A stretch of 64,000 nucleotides of DNA from Enterococcus sp. DIV2402. Its GTDB lineage: Bacteria > Bacillota > Bacilli > Lactobacillales > Enterococcaceae. The stretch lies in the NCBI RefSeq assembly GCF_017426705.2, contig NZ_CP147251.1, positions 726,501 to 790,500 on the forward strand, written 5' to 3'. The notes below the pieces were generated by a model that did not search any database, was not told the origin of the DNA, and saw only the letters and a list, made by a program, of their open reading frames with translations. Position 1 is the first letter of the stretch; each line of letters opens with the position of its first letter. Made by a program: the position numbers and the translations under genes. Shown piece after piece: positions 27,050-35,596 of the stretch.

Positions 27050-28816
27050 ATGAAGAAAAAAATAGTGATTGGTTTAATCACAGTAGCTGGTTTTTCCCTG
27101 ACACTGGCTGCTTGTAGCAATAAAATTGATGAAACGCAACCTACAGAAGAAAAGAAAGAACATAAATTTTCACCTGCTGTCAAAAACAAAGGAGAAGCGA
27201 TTGCAGGGCAAACATTAGAAATCGCACAAGTTTCTTCAAATGATTTTACAGGGATTTTTTCAAGAACATTTGCGACAAATACCTTGGATTCAAGTTTCTT
27301 TGAACCAGCCGATGAGCCATTGTTTACTTATGACGAAGATTTACGTGTACGTGATGGCGCAGCTGCCATAAAATTTGATGAAAAGCAAAAACAAGTTCGT
27401 TTAACCTTACGAGACAATTTAAAATGGAATGACGGCGAAGATGTGACTGCCGATGACATTATCTTTACCTATGAAGTCATTGCTGACAAAGATTACGATG
27501 GTGTGCGTTATAACAACAATATTCGTAATATCGTAGGCATTGAAGAATTCCATGACGGCAAAGCAGAGACTATTTCAGGAATTGAAAAAATCAATGACAA
27601 AGAAGTCGTGATTACGTACAAAGAATTTACTCCTTCCATGCTACAAGGTGGCGGTAGTGTATGGAGTTCAGTGATGCCAAAACATGTATTTGAAGATATT
27701 CCCGTAAAAGACATGGAAGCATCCGATGCTGTTCGTAAAAATCCAGTGACGTTTGGTCCTTATTATGTGAGCAAAGTTATTCCGGGTGAATCTGTAGAAT
27801 TTTTACCAAATAAATATTATTATGGTGAACAACCAAAATTAGATAAAATTGTCATGAAAAAAGTACCCACCGCTTCTGCCACCGCTTCGATTGCTGCAAA
27901 AGAATACGATATTTATGTGGGGATGCAAACAGCTGAATATACTTCTTGGCAAAATTCAGAAGGCTATGACATTTTAGGACAACAACAAACCTCTTATAGC
28001 TACATTGGCTTTAAGCTAGGTTATTGGGATGCGGAAGCGTCTAAAAATAAATATAATCCCGAAGCTAAAATGGCAAACAAAGAACTGCGACAGGCGATTG
28101 GTTATGCGATTGATAATGAAACCATTGCAACTCAGCTGTACAATGGTCTGCAAGTTCGTGCAAATTCATTAATCGTTCCAGCATTTACTTCGTTGCATGA
28201 CGATACTTTTGAAGGATTTACGTACAATCCAGAAAAAGCGAATGAACTATTGGATCAAGCGGGATATAAAGATATCAATGATGATGGTATTCGTGAAGAT
28301 CCAGAAGGTAACCCATTTAAAATTAATTTTGCTTTCCGTGACGGTGGGGATACTGCGCAAGCATTAGCTGAATATTATATCCAACAATGGTCAGAAGTTG
28401 GTTTGGACGTGGAATTAACCTCAGGGCGTTTAATTGAAGTGAACTCGTTTTATGAAATGTTAGAAAACGATGATCCGAAAATTGATATGTACCAAGCAGG
28501 TTGGTCAACAGGATTCGATCCAAATCCAACTGGTTTATACAGTGAAAACGGCGCATTCAACTATACCCGCTTTGTCTCAGAAAAAAATGAAGAATTGTTA
28601 AATGCACTTTCAAGCACAGAAGCCCTTGATCCAGCTAAAGCTAAACAACTTTATAGCGATTGGCAAGCCTATGTTTTTGATGAAGCATACGTTATTCCAA
28701 CAACCTACGCGTATGAAGTCGTTCCGGTATCTGAACGGGTGACAGGTTATGACATTTCTCGTGACTTAGATCATTACGTTTATGCTGATTTAGGCGTGAC
28801 AGCTGAAAAACGATAA
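27050..28816 (+). CDS. oppA: Peptide-binding lipoprotein, OppA type (system 1)
   Basis: 588 residues, solute-binding protein family 5. The lipoprotein signal peptide MKKKIVIGLITVAGFSLTLAAC has a lipobox LAAC, with Cys lipidated after cleavage. The mature protein would sit on the outer face of the membrane and deliver di- or oligopeptides to OppBC. An AAGGAGGAC site lies before ATG 27050. It is last in the operon and followed by a perfect terminator palindrome. Confidence 0.93.
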   Translation: MKKKIVIGLITVAGFSLTLAACSNKIDETQPTEEKKEHKFSPAVKNKGEAIAGQTLEIAQVSSNDFTGIFSRTFATNTLDSSFFEPADEPLFTYDEDLRVRDGAAAIKFDEKQKQVRLTLRDNLKWNDGEDVTADDIIFTYEVIADKDYDGVRYNNNIRNIVGIEEFHDGKAETISGIEKINDKEVVITYKEFTPSMLQGGGSVWSSVMPKHVFEDIPVKDMEASDAVRKNPVTFGPYYVSKVIPGESVEFLPNKYYYGEQPKLDKIVMKKVPTASATASIAAKEYDIYVGMQTAEYTSWQNSEGYDILGQQQTSYSYIGFKLGYWDAEASKNKYNPEAKMANKELRQAIGYAIDNETIATQLYNGLQVRANSLIVPAFTSLHDDTFEGFTYNPEKANELLDQAGYKDINDDGIREDPEGNPFKINFAFRDGGDTAQALAEYYIQQWSEVGLDVELTSGRLIEVNSFYEMLENDDPKIDMYQAGWSTGFDPNPTGLYSENGAFNYTRFVSEKNEELLNALSSTEALDPAKAKQLYSDWQAYVFDEAYVIPTTYAYEVVPVSERVTGYDISRDLDHYVYADLGVTAEKR

Positions 28817-28844
28817 ATCAATCTGTGGGAATTAGTAGTGAATG

Positions 28845-28879
28845 AAACACCTCTGTTGCATGCAACAGAGGTGTTTTTA
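28845..28879 (+). terminator. Terminator of the first opp operon
   Basis: A perfect 32-bp palindrome (arms AAACACCTCTGTTGCA and TGCAACAGAGGTGTTT) is followed by T residues. The remaining 170 nt before the rnc promoter hold no convincing gene. Confidence 0.9.
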
Positions 28880-29051
28880 TATGGAAGCAAGCGAGGGTGA
28901 TTCACAACAAGATTGAATTTATTTTGTTGGGCGTTGACTTCCTCTATTATAGGGAGATGCTAGTAATCAAAGGACGGTGCTTGTGAGTCATCGCTTTTAT
29001 GATAAAGCACTAAATTTTCCCAAAGTTTTCTACTTGATTGTACGTCAATCG

Positions 29052-29080
29052 TTTCCTAATTAGGGAAAAAACAGTATAAT
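29052..29080 (+). promoter_or_regulatory. rnc promoter with overlapping palindrome
   Basis: TTTCCT (29052-29057), a 17-bp spacer and TATAAT (29075-29080). TTTCCTAATTAGGGAAA (29052-29068) is a near-perfect palindrome covering the -35 and part of the spacer, so it may be an operator. The regulator is not recognised. Confidence 0.6.
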
Positions 29081-29118
29081 GAAACAGTGTGAATAAAAAG
29101 AATAAAGGAATGGAACGA

Positions 29119-29811
29119 ATGGATAATCAGTTAATCAACGAACTAAAAGAAAAGTTTAACATTGTGTTTCGGGATGTTAGTTTACTGGAACAGGCATTTA
29201 CCCATTCATCTTATGTGAATGAGCACCGTAATTTACAACTATCCGATAATGAACGCTTGGAATTTTTAGGCGATGCCGTCTTAGAATTACTGGTTTCACG
29301 CTTTTTGTACAATCAATTTCCAACTGTACCAGAAGGGCGATTAACCAAACTACGTGCAGCAATTGTCCGAGAAGATAGTTTAGCTAAATTTGCTAAGGAA
29401 TGTCATTTTGACCGCTATATTCGTCTTGGTAAAGGAGAAGAAAATTCTGGTGGACGCAAGCGTCCGTCACTGTTATGTGATTTGTTTGAATCATTTTTAG
29501 GCGCATTGTATTTAGATCAAGGATTAAAAGCAGTGCATGAATTTTTAGGCAAAATTGTGTTTCCTAAAGTAAAAGCAGGTGCTTTTTCACATGAGATGGA
29601 TCATAAGACCCGTTTGCAAGAAGTCTTACAACGTTCAGGTGATGTTTTAATCGACTATCGACTTGTTAAAGAAGAAGGTCCAGCACATGAACGTTTGTTT
29701 TGGACAGAAGTTTTTTGTGATGGTCAATTGATTGGTAAAGGTCACGGAAAATCAAAAAAATTAGCAGAACAAGATGCAGCGGCCAATGCGCTAACGCATT
29801 TAGAAGAATGA
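29119..29811 (+). CDS. rnc: Ribonuclease III
   Basis: 230 residues, normal length. The RIIID signature [17 protein letters not shown] carries the catalytic Glu/Asp residues; a C-terminal double-stranded RNA-binding domain follows ([19 protein letters not shown]...[16 protein letters not shown]). It processes rRNA precursors and structured mRNAs. ATG 29119 is placed 9 nt after AAAGGA; the frame is open upstream to GTG 29089, which lacks a good site. It is linked to smc with a 13-nt gap. Confidence 0.95.
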   Translation: MDNQLINELKEKFNIVFRDVSLLEQAFTHSSYVNEHRNLQLSDNERLEFLGDAVLELLVSRFLYNQFPTVPEGRLTKLRAAIVREDSLAKFAKECHFDRYIRLGKGEENSGGRKRPSLLCDLFESFLGALYLDQGLKAVHEFLGKIVFPKVKAGAFSHEMDHKTRLQEVLQRSGDVLIDYRLVKEEGPAHERLFWTEVFCDGQLIGKGHGKSKKLAEQDAAANALTHLEE

Positions 29812-29824
29812 GTGAGGAAATTAG

Positions 29825-32800
29825 GTGTATTTAAAACGAATTGAGATAGCTGGCTTTAAATCATTTGCTGATCGAACAGTCATTGATTTTGAAAACAGTG
29901 TGACAGCTGTCGTAGGACCAAATGGAAGTGGAAAAAGCAACATCACCGAAGCGATTCGTTGGGTATTAGGTGAGCAATCGGCCAAAAATCTACGTGGCGG
30001 AAAAATGCCAGATATTATTTTTGCCGGTTCAGACTCGCGTAAGCCATTAAATATCGCAGAAGTTACCGTTGTTTTAGACAATACAGATAACTATCTACCC
30101 GTAGATTACAGCGAGATTAGTGTCACACGTCGCTTACGTCGGAGTGGAGAAAGTGATTTTTTCTTAAATAAACAAAGTTGTCGTTTAAGAGACATTCAAG
30201 AATTATTTATGGACTCTGGCTTAGGGAAGGAGTCCTTTTCCATTATTTCACAAGGGAAAGTGGAAGCAATTTTTAGTAGTAAGCCAGAAGATCGTCGCGG
30301 GATTTTTGAAGAAGCAGCCGGTGTATTAAAGTATAAACAACGTAAAAGACAAGCAGAGCAAAAATTATTTGAAACGGAAGATAATTTAAGTCGTGTACAA
30401 GACATTGTTTATGAACTGGAAGACCAGCTCGCGCCATTGGAAGAGCAAAGTAAAACAGCAAAGCTTTACCTGGAATTAAAAGAACAATTTACGCAAGTGG
30501 ATGTTGCGTATACTGTAGCAGAAATGAAGGAAGCAAAAGCCGTTTGGGATGATACGCAAGCCCAATTTGACCAATTGAATGAACAATTAGAAACAATTGC
30601 GCAGTCAATTCATGCGGAAGAAACCCAATTACAGGCATGGCGCTTGCGTCGAAGTACCTTAGACCAAACGCTAGAAGATGGTAATCAGAAGCATTTACGC
30701 GTAGTCGAAGCGTTAAAACAAGCAGAAGGGCAACAAGAAGTTTTGTTGGAACGCTCAAAGCATACGCAAAAAAGTAGCCAAGAATACCAAGAGAATTTTG
30801 AAGAAGTTTCTGAAAAAATCAGCGAGTTAGAAGAAGACAAAACGCAGTTGATTACGGAATTGTCACAAAAAAATGGACAAGTCCAACAGATGGAAAAACG
30901 TATTACGGAAGCGGAAGCTGAATTGTCGAAATATCAAAAATCAACCAAAGAAGTCATCGCTGAATTGCGTGGACAATACGTTGACGCGATGCAAGAACAA
31001 GCTAATATTGGGAATGAATTAAAATATTTAGATCGACAATACCAGCAAGAAATGGCGAAAAACCAAAATGGATTGGCCAAACAACAAACAATTAGTGCCG
31101 ATGTGACAGCCAAAGAGCAACAACTAAAACAGTTGACACAAGAACTAACAACAGCGCAACAACAATTAACCGAACAACGTAGCACTTACGTTCAAACCAA
31201 AGAAAAAATTCAATTGAATCAACAACATTTTGCAGAAGCCCAAAAGAAAATGTATCAGTTAATGAATGATTTGCAGCAAGTGAAAGCTCGTCAAAAGAGT
31301 TTGCAAGACATTCAAGATAATTATACGGGGTTTTATCAAGGTGTTCGTCTAGTCTTGCAACATAAACAAGAGCTAGCGGGCATTGTAGGTGCAGTTGCAG
31401 AACTAATTGAAGTGCCTAACACGTATGCTTTAGCTATTGAAACAGCATTAGGTGGCGCAGCGCAACACATTGTCGTTGAAAATGAACGTGACGCTCGAAC
31501 AGGAATTACGTTTTTAAAACAACATCGAGGTGGTCGTGCGACCTTTTTACCAATGACGACGATTAAATCACGGATTATTTCTGAAGCAGTCCGCCGTCAA
31601 GCTGAAACAGTCACCGGCTTTGTGGGTGTTGCTAGCGAATTAGTGACGTATCCTGAGAACGTGCAAATGATTATTGAAAATTTATTAGGTCCCATTTTAA
31701 TTGCCGAAGATTTAGAAAGTGCCAACGCCTTAGCTCGTACGTTACACTACCGTTATCGAATAGTTTCTTTAGATGGTGATGTGATGAATGCAGGTGGTTC
31801 AATGACTGGTGGCGCAACCAAACGAGGCAATCAAAGTAATTTGTTTGGTCAAACGAATGAATTAAATCAATTAAAAGAACAAGCCGAACAACTAGATCAA
31901 CGTTTACAAGTGACTGAAAAGCAAGTCCGACAATTTGAGCTGGCAGCAAATGAAGCCCAAGCTCGTTTGGAAGAATTACGTGAGATAGGCGAAACAGCAC
32001 GAATCAAAGAACAAGAGCTGTTAAACAAACAACAACATGTTCAAACCGAACTGGAACGTTTGAAAAAAGAACAACAGATTTTTGCTTTTGAAAACCGCGA
32101 AGTTCAAGCATTTTTCGAAGATTATGATGAGCAAAAAGACGAGTTGACAGCACGCCAAGCAACGGTTGAAAAACAATTGACGACAATCAATGCGGAAATT
32201 CAAGAATTAGGCGCCCAAGAAGACTTAATTGAAGAAAAACGTGCCAATCTTAGTCAAGAACTAACCACCTTGAAAGCAGAATTTGCTGTTAATAAAGAAC
32301 AAGCGAGTCATCTGCAACAAAAAATTGTCGCAATTAATCAAACAATTGAGGAACAAACCATACGTCAACAATCACTGGAACGACAAATTGCCGCTTTATC
32401 AATGGACTTTTCTGATCATGAAATGACCGAAGAATCTTTACAAAAACAAGTAGACAAGCTACGAGCAAGCAAAGCAACCCTACAGGAAGAATTGCAAGCA
32501 ACACGCGAAGAGCGCTATCGTCTCCAACAAGAAATCACCAATAAAGATGAGCAATTGAGCCAATTAAATATTGAGCAAAAAGAAACGATGAGTTTAAAAA
32601 CCAAAGTTGAAGTAGAAAAAAATCGAGCGGAGATTTTGCTTGATAATCGTCTGCATTATTTGCAAGAAGAGTATCATTTAACATTTGAAGCAGCCGAATT
32701 TAAATATCCAGCTGTCGAAAAAAGTGCTGAAATGAAGCAAGAAATTCAAGGCTTACGTCGCCGAATTGATAACTTAGGACCTGTTAACTTAAATGCAATT

Positions 32801-33400
32801 GAGTTATACCAACAAGTCAAAGAACGCCATGAATTTTTAACGAGTCAACGCGATGATTTATTAGCGGCAAAAGATCAATTATTTGATACAATGTCAGAAA
32901 TGGACGAAGAAGTAAAAACACGCTTTAAAGAAGTATTCGAAGGCATTCGTCAGAAATTTAAAGTCGTTTTTCCCAATATGTTTGGTGGCGGACGTGCTGA
33001 ATTAGTTTTAACAGATCCAACCGACTTATTAAATACCGGCATTGAAATTGAAGCCCAACCACCAGGAAAGAAACTACAAAATCTAAGCTTACTTTCTGGT
33101 GGTGAACGAGCCTTAACAGCGATTGCTTTGCTTTTTTCTATTATTCAAGTGCGACCAGTGCCGTTTTGTGTATTAGATGAAGTAGAAGCCGCGCTTGATG
33201 AAGCCAATGTCATGCGTTTTGGTCATTATTTACAAACCTTCCAAAACGACACGCAGTTTATTGTCGTTACTCACCGCAAAGGGACGATGGAAGCGGCCAA
33301 TGTATTATATGGTGTGACAATGGAAGAATCGGGTGTATCAAAAATTGTTTCAGTACGTCTAGAAGATGTGACTGATGATGGGAAAATTACAACAGCGTAG
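29825..33400 (+). CDS. smc: Chromosome segregation protein SMC
   Basis: 1191 residues. N-terminal head with Walker A GPNGSGKSN (about residues 32-40), a long coiled coil, the hinge (about 510-680, GIVGAVAELIEVPNTYALAIETALGG), and a second coiled coil. The C-terminal head has the ABC signature LLSGGERALTAIAL and Walker B CVLDEVEAALD. SMC with ScpA/ScpB loops and separates chromosomes. Start GTG 29825 follows GTGAGGAAATTAG. The order rnc-smc-HAD-ftsY is typical of Firmicutes. Confidence 0.97.
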   Translation: MYLKRIEIAGFKSFADRTVIDFENSVTAVVGPNGSGKSNITEAIRWVLGEQSAKNLRGGKMPDIIFAGSDSRKPLNIAEVTVVLDNTDNYLPVDYSEISVTRRLRRSGESDFFLNKQSCRLRDIQELFMDSGLGKESFSIISQGKVEAIFSSKPEDRRGIFEEAAGVLKYKQRKRQAEQKLFETEDNLSRVQDIVYELEDQLAPLEEQSKTAKLYLELKEQFTQVDVAYTVAEMKEAKAVWDDTQAQFDQLNEQLETIAQSIHAEETQLQAWRLRRSTLDQTLEDGNQKHLRVVEALKQAEGQQEVLLERSKHTQKSSQEYQENFEEVSEKISELEEDKTQLITELSQKNGQVQQMEKRITEAEAELSKYQKSTKEVIAELRGQYVDAMQEQANIGNELKYLDRQYQQEMAKNQNGLAKQQTISADVTAKEQQLKQLTQELTTAQQQLTEQRSTYVQTKEKIQLNQQHFAEAQKKMYQLMNDLQQVKARQKSLQDIQDNYTGFYQGVRLVLQHKQELAGIVGAVAELIEVPNTYALAIETALGGAAQHIVVENERDARTGITFLKQHRGGRATFLPMTTIKSRIISEAVRRQAETVTGFVGVASELVTYPENVQMIIENLLGPILIAEDLESANALARTLHYRYRIVSLDGDVMNAGGSMTGGATKRGNQSNLFGQTNELNQLKEQAEQLDQRLQVTEKQVRQFELAANEAQARLEELREIGETARIKEQELLNKQQHVQTELERLKKEQQIFAFENREVQAFFEDYDEQKDELTARQATVEKQLTTINAEIQELGAQEDLIEEKRANLSQELTTLKAEFAVNKEQASHLQQKIVAINQTIEEQTIRQQSLERQIAALSMDFSDHEMTEESLQKQVDKLRASKATLQEELQATREERYRLQQEITNKDEQLSQLNIEQKETMSLKTKVEVEKNRAEILLDNRLHYLQEEYHLTFEAAEFKYPAVEKSAEMKQEIQGLRRRIDNLGPVNLNAIELYQQVKERHEFLTSQRDDLLAAKDQLFDTMSEMDEEVKTRFKEVFEGIRQKFKVVFPNMFGGGRAELVLTDPTDLLNTGIEIEAQPPGKKLQNLSLLSGGERALTAIALLFSIIQVRPVPFCVLDEVEAALDEANVMRFGHYLQTFQNDTQFIVVTHRKGTMEAANVLYGVTMEESGVSKIVSVRLEDVTDDGKITTA

Positions 33401-33412
33401 AAGGAGATACTG

Positions 33413-34222
33413 ATGATTAAGTTAATTGCAATTGATTTAGATGGAACGTTACTTGATGGAAAAAAACGTATTTCAGAGCGTAATAAACAAGCCTTACAGC
33501 AAGCGAAAGCACAAGGTATCAAAGTTGTCTTGTGTACGGGTCGTCCTTTACGTGCGATTGAACCGTTTTTACACGAGTTAGAGTTACAAGATGAGGGAGA
33601 TTATAGCATCACTTTTAATGGCGGGTTAGTCCAAAAAAATGATACAGGTGAAGTGATGGAACGCGCAACATTGGAAGTATCTGATGTTCAATCGCTCGTT
33701 GCTTTAGCCGAAGAATTAGATTTACCGATGGATGTATTATCACATGATACGGTGATTATTTTAGATCCGTCAAAAAATCATAAAACGTTGTATCCAGAGT
33801 TGTCACCATTATTGCATCGTGAAACAGCGAAAGTAGCCGAATTACCAGCAGACCGATTGTATAATAAAGTGGTCGTTGGGTATCATAAAGACTATCTTGA
33901 TGAGCAAATTCAAAAAATTCCCGCTACTGTCCGTGAGCAATATGAAGTCATTAAAACACGTGACAATTTATTGGAATTTATGCCAAAAGGAATTACCAAA
34001 GCATATGGTATTTCTTTACTGGCAAAAGATTTAGGCATTGAGCAAGAAGAGGTAATGTGTATTGGTGATGAAGAAAATGATTTACCAATGATTGAATATG
34101 CCGGAATTGGTGTAGCGATGGCAAATGCGATTCCACGCGTGAAAGAGATTGCGGATGTTGTGACCGATTCAAATGAAGAAGACGGCGTTGCTAAAGTCGT
34201 TGAAAAATACGTATTACGATAA
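33413..34222 (+). CDS. Cof-type HAD hydrolase (sugar-phosphatase family)
   Basis: 269 residues. HAD motif I is DLDGTLLDG (nucleophile Asp8), motif II CTGR, and motif IV GDEENDLPMIEYAG. The cap domain (type C2B) fits the Cof/YidA group, which dephosphorylates sugar phosphates and similar metabolites. The physiological substrate is not known. It lies 12 nt after smc and 13 nt before ftsY, so it is in the same operon. Confidence 0.92.
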   Translation: MIKLIAIDLDGTLLDGKKRISERNKQALQQAKAQGIKVVLCTGRPLRAIEPFLHELELQDEGDYSITFNGGLVQKNDTGEVMERATLEVSDVQSLVALAEELDLPMDVLSHDTVIILDPSKNHKTLYPELSPLLHRETAKVAELPADRLYNKVVVGYHKDYLDEQIQKIPATVREQYEVIKTRDNLLEFMPKGITKAYGISLLAKDLGIEQEEVMCIGDEENDLPMIEYAGIGVAMANAIPRVKEIADVVTDSNEEDGVAKVVEKYVLR

Positions 34223-34235
34223 GGAGTGAAAAAAT

Positions 34236-35462
34236 ATGGGGTTATTTGATAAGATTAAGAGCGCCTTTATTCGTGACAAAGAAAAAGAGCAAGAATCAGA
34301 AGTTGAAGAAATTGAAGAAGTTGATCAAGTCGAAGAAGACGCTGAGGATCTCGTGGTTGAAGAGACTCAAGAAATAACGGAAACAGAAATCGAAGAAGCT
34401 GAAGTCGAAGAAGTTGAGGCGACTATCGAGGAAGTTACGGAAGTTGTCCCAGAACCAATTGAAATCAGTGAAGAAGAAATATCAGAAGTGACAGCGTCTG
34501 AACCAGTTTCAGAATCGATTGACACGCAAGAAAAATACAACAAAGGTTTAGCAAAAACTCGTAAAACATTTAAACAACGGATGAATGAATTGTTTGCTAA
34601 CTTCCGTTCAGTAGACGAAGATTTCTTTGAAGAAGTCGAAGAAACGTTGATTGGTGCCGATGTTGGTTTCGAAACGTCGATGAGAATTGCTGATGAATTA
34701 CGCCAAGAGGTGAAGTTACGGAATGCTAAAAAACCAGCAGCCGTTCAAAATGCAATTATCGAAAAACTAGTCGATTTATACGAAGAAGAAGGCTTAAATG
34801 AAGTCAATGAATTAAATCTACAAACAAATGGCTTATCTGTTTTCTTATTTGTCGGTGTAAATGGGGTAGGTAAAACGACAAGTATTGGGAAATTAGCCAA
34901 TCAATATCGCTTAGAAGGCAAAAAAGTTCTATTAGCAGCCGCGGATACGTTCCGAGCTGGGGCGATTGATCAGTTGGTTGTGTGGGGCGAACGCGCACAA
35001 GTCGAAGTTGTCCGTGGCAAAGCTGGTGGTGACCCGGCAGCAGTTGTGTTTGATGCGATGCAACGTGCCAAAGAAGAGCATGCCGATGTTTTATTAGTGG
35101 ATACGGCTGGTCGTTTGCAGAACAAAGTGAACTTGATGAACGAATTAGATAAAATCAAACGGATTATTCAACGAGTTGACCCAGAAGCACCTCATGAGGT
35201 ATTGCTTGTTTTGGATGCAACAACGGGACAAAATGCAATGACACAAGCCAAACAATTCAAAGAAACAACGGATGTGACTGGTTTAGTTTTAACCAAACTA
35301 GATGGCACAGCAAAAGGTGGAATTGTGTTAGCTATTCGTAATGAATTGCACTTGCCAGTAAAACTTGTGGGTCTAGGGGAAGGCATTGACGACTTAGAGC
35401 CATTTAACCCGAATGATTTTGTTGTCGGTTTATTCAAAGAACTTTTACAAGAAGAATATTGA
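34236..35462 (+). CDS. ftsY: Signal recognition particle receptor FtsY
   Basis: 408 residues. An acidic N-terminal A domain (residues about 15-95, strongly Glu/Val/Ile rich) precedes the NG GTPase domain, with G1 GVNGVGKTT, DTAGRLQ, TKLDGTAKGG and a C-terminal GLGEGIDDL. It docks SRP-ribosome complexes on the membrane. AAGGAGTG precedes ATG 34236. ffh is not in the window. Confidence 0.96.
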   Translation: MGLFDKIKSAFIRDKEKEQESEVEEIEEVDQVEEDAEDLVVEETQEITETEIEEAEVEEVEATIEEVTEVVPEPIEISEEEISEVTASEPVSESIDTQEKYNKGLAKTRKTFKQRMNELFANFRSVDEDFFEEVEETLIGADVGFETSMRIADELRQEVKLRNAKKPAAVQNAIIEKLVDLYEEEGLNEVNELNLQTNGLSVFLFVGVNGVGKTTSIGKLANQYRLEGKKVLLAAADTFRAGAIDQLVVWGERAQVEVVRGKAGGDPAAVVFDAMQRAKEEHADVLLVDTAGRLQNKVNLMNELDKIKRIIQRVDPEAPHEVLLVLDATTGQNAMTQAKQFKETTDVTGLVLTKLDGTAKGGIVLAIRNELHLPVKLVGLGEGIDDLEPFNPNDFVVGLFKELLQEEY

Positions 35463-35463
35463 G

Positions 35464-35496
35464 AAAAAGACAGCTGAAGATTCGGCTGTCTTTTTT
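35464..35496 (+). terminator. ftsY operon terminator
   Basis: AAAAAGACAGC pairs with GCTGTCTTTTT, followed by further T residues, a few bases after the ftsY stop codon. Confidence 0.88.
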
Positions 35497-35596
35497 GCTT
35501 GAAAATTTTTAGAAAAAGAGACAAAAAGTAAGCAAGTCTTTTCAGTTGTTGATATAATACGGATAATACCTTGTTTGAAAGAAGGGAAACTTACTG

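Noticed and set aside
28877..29051. Possible small gene or extra promoter between opp system 1 and rnc
   Set aside because: Only weak -35/-10 pairs and no open frame with a convincing ribosome site were seen.
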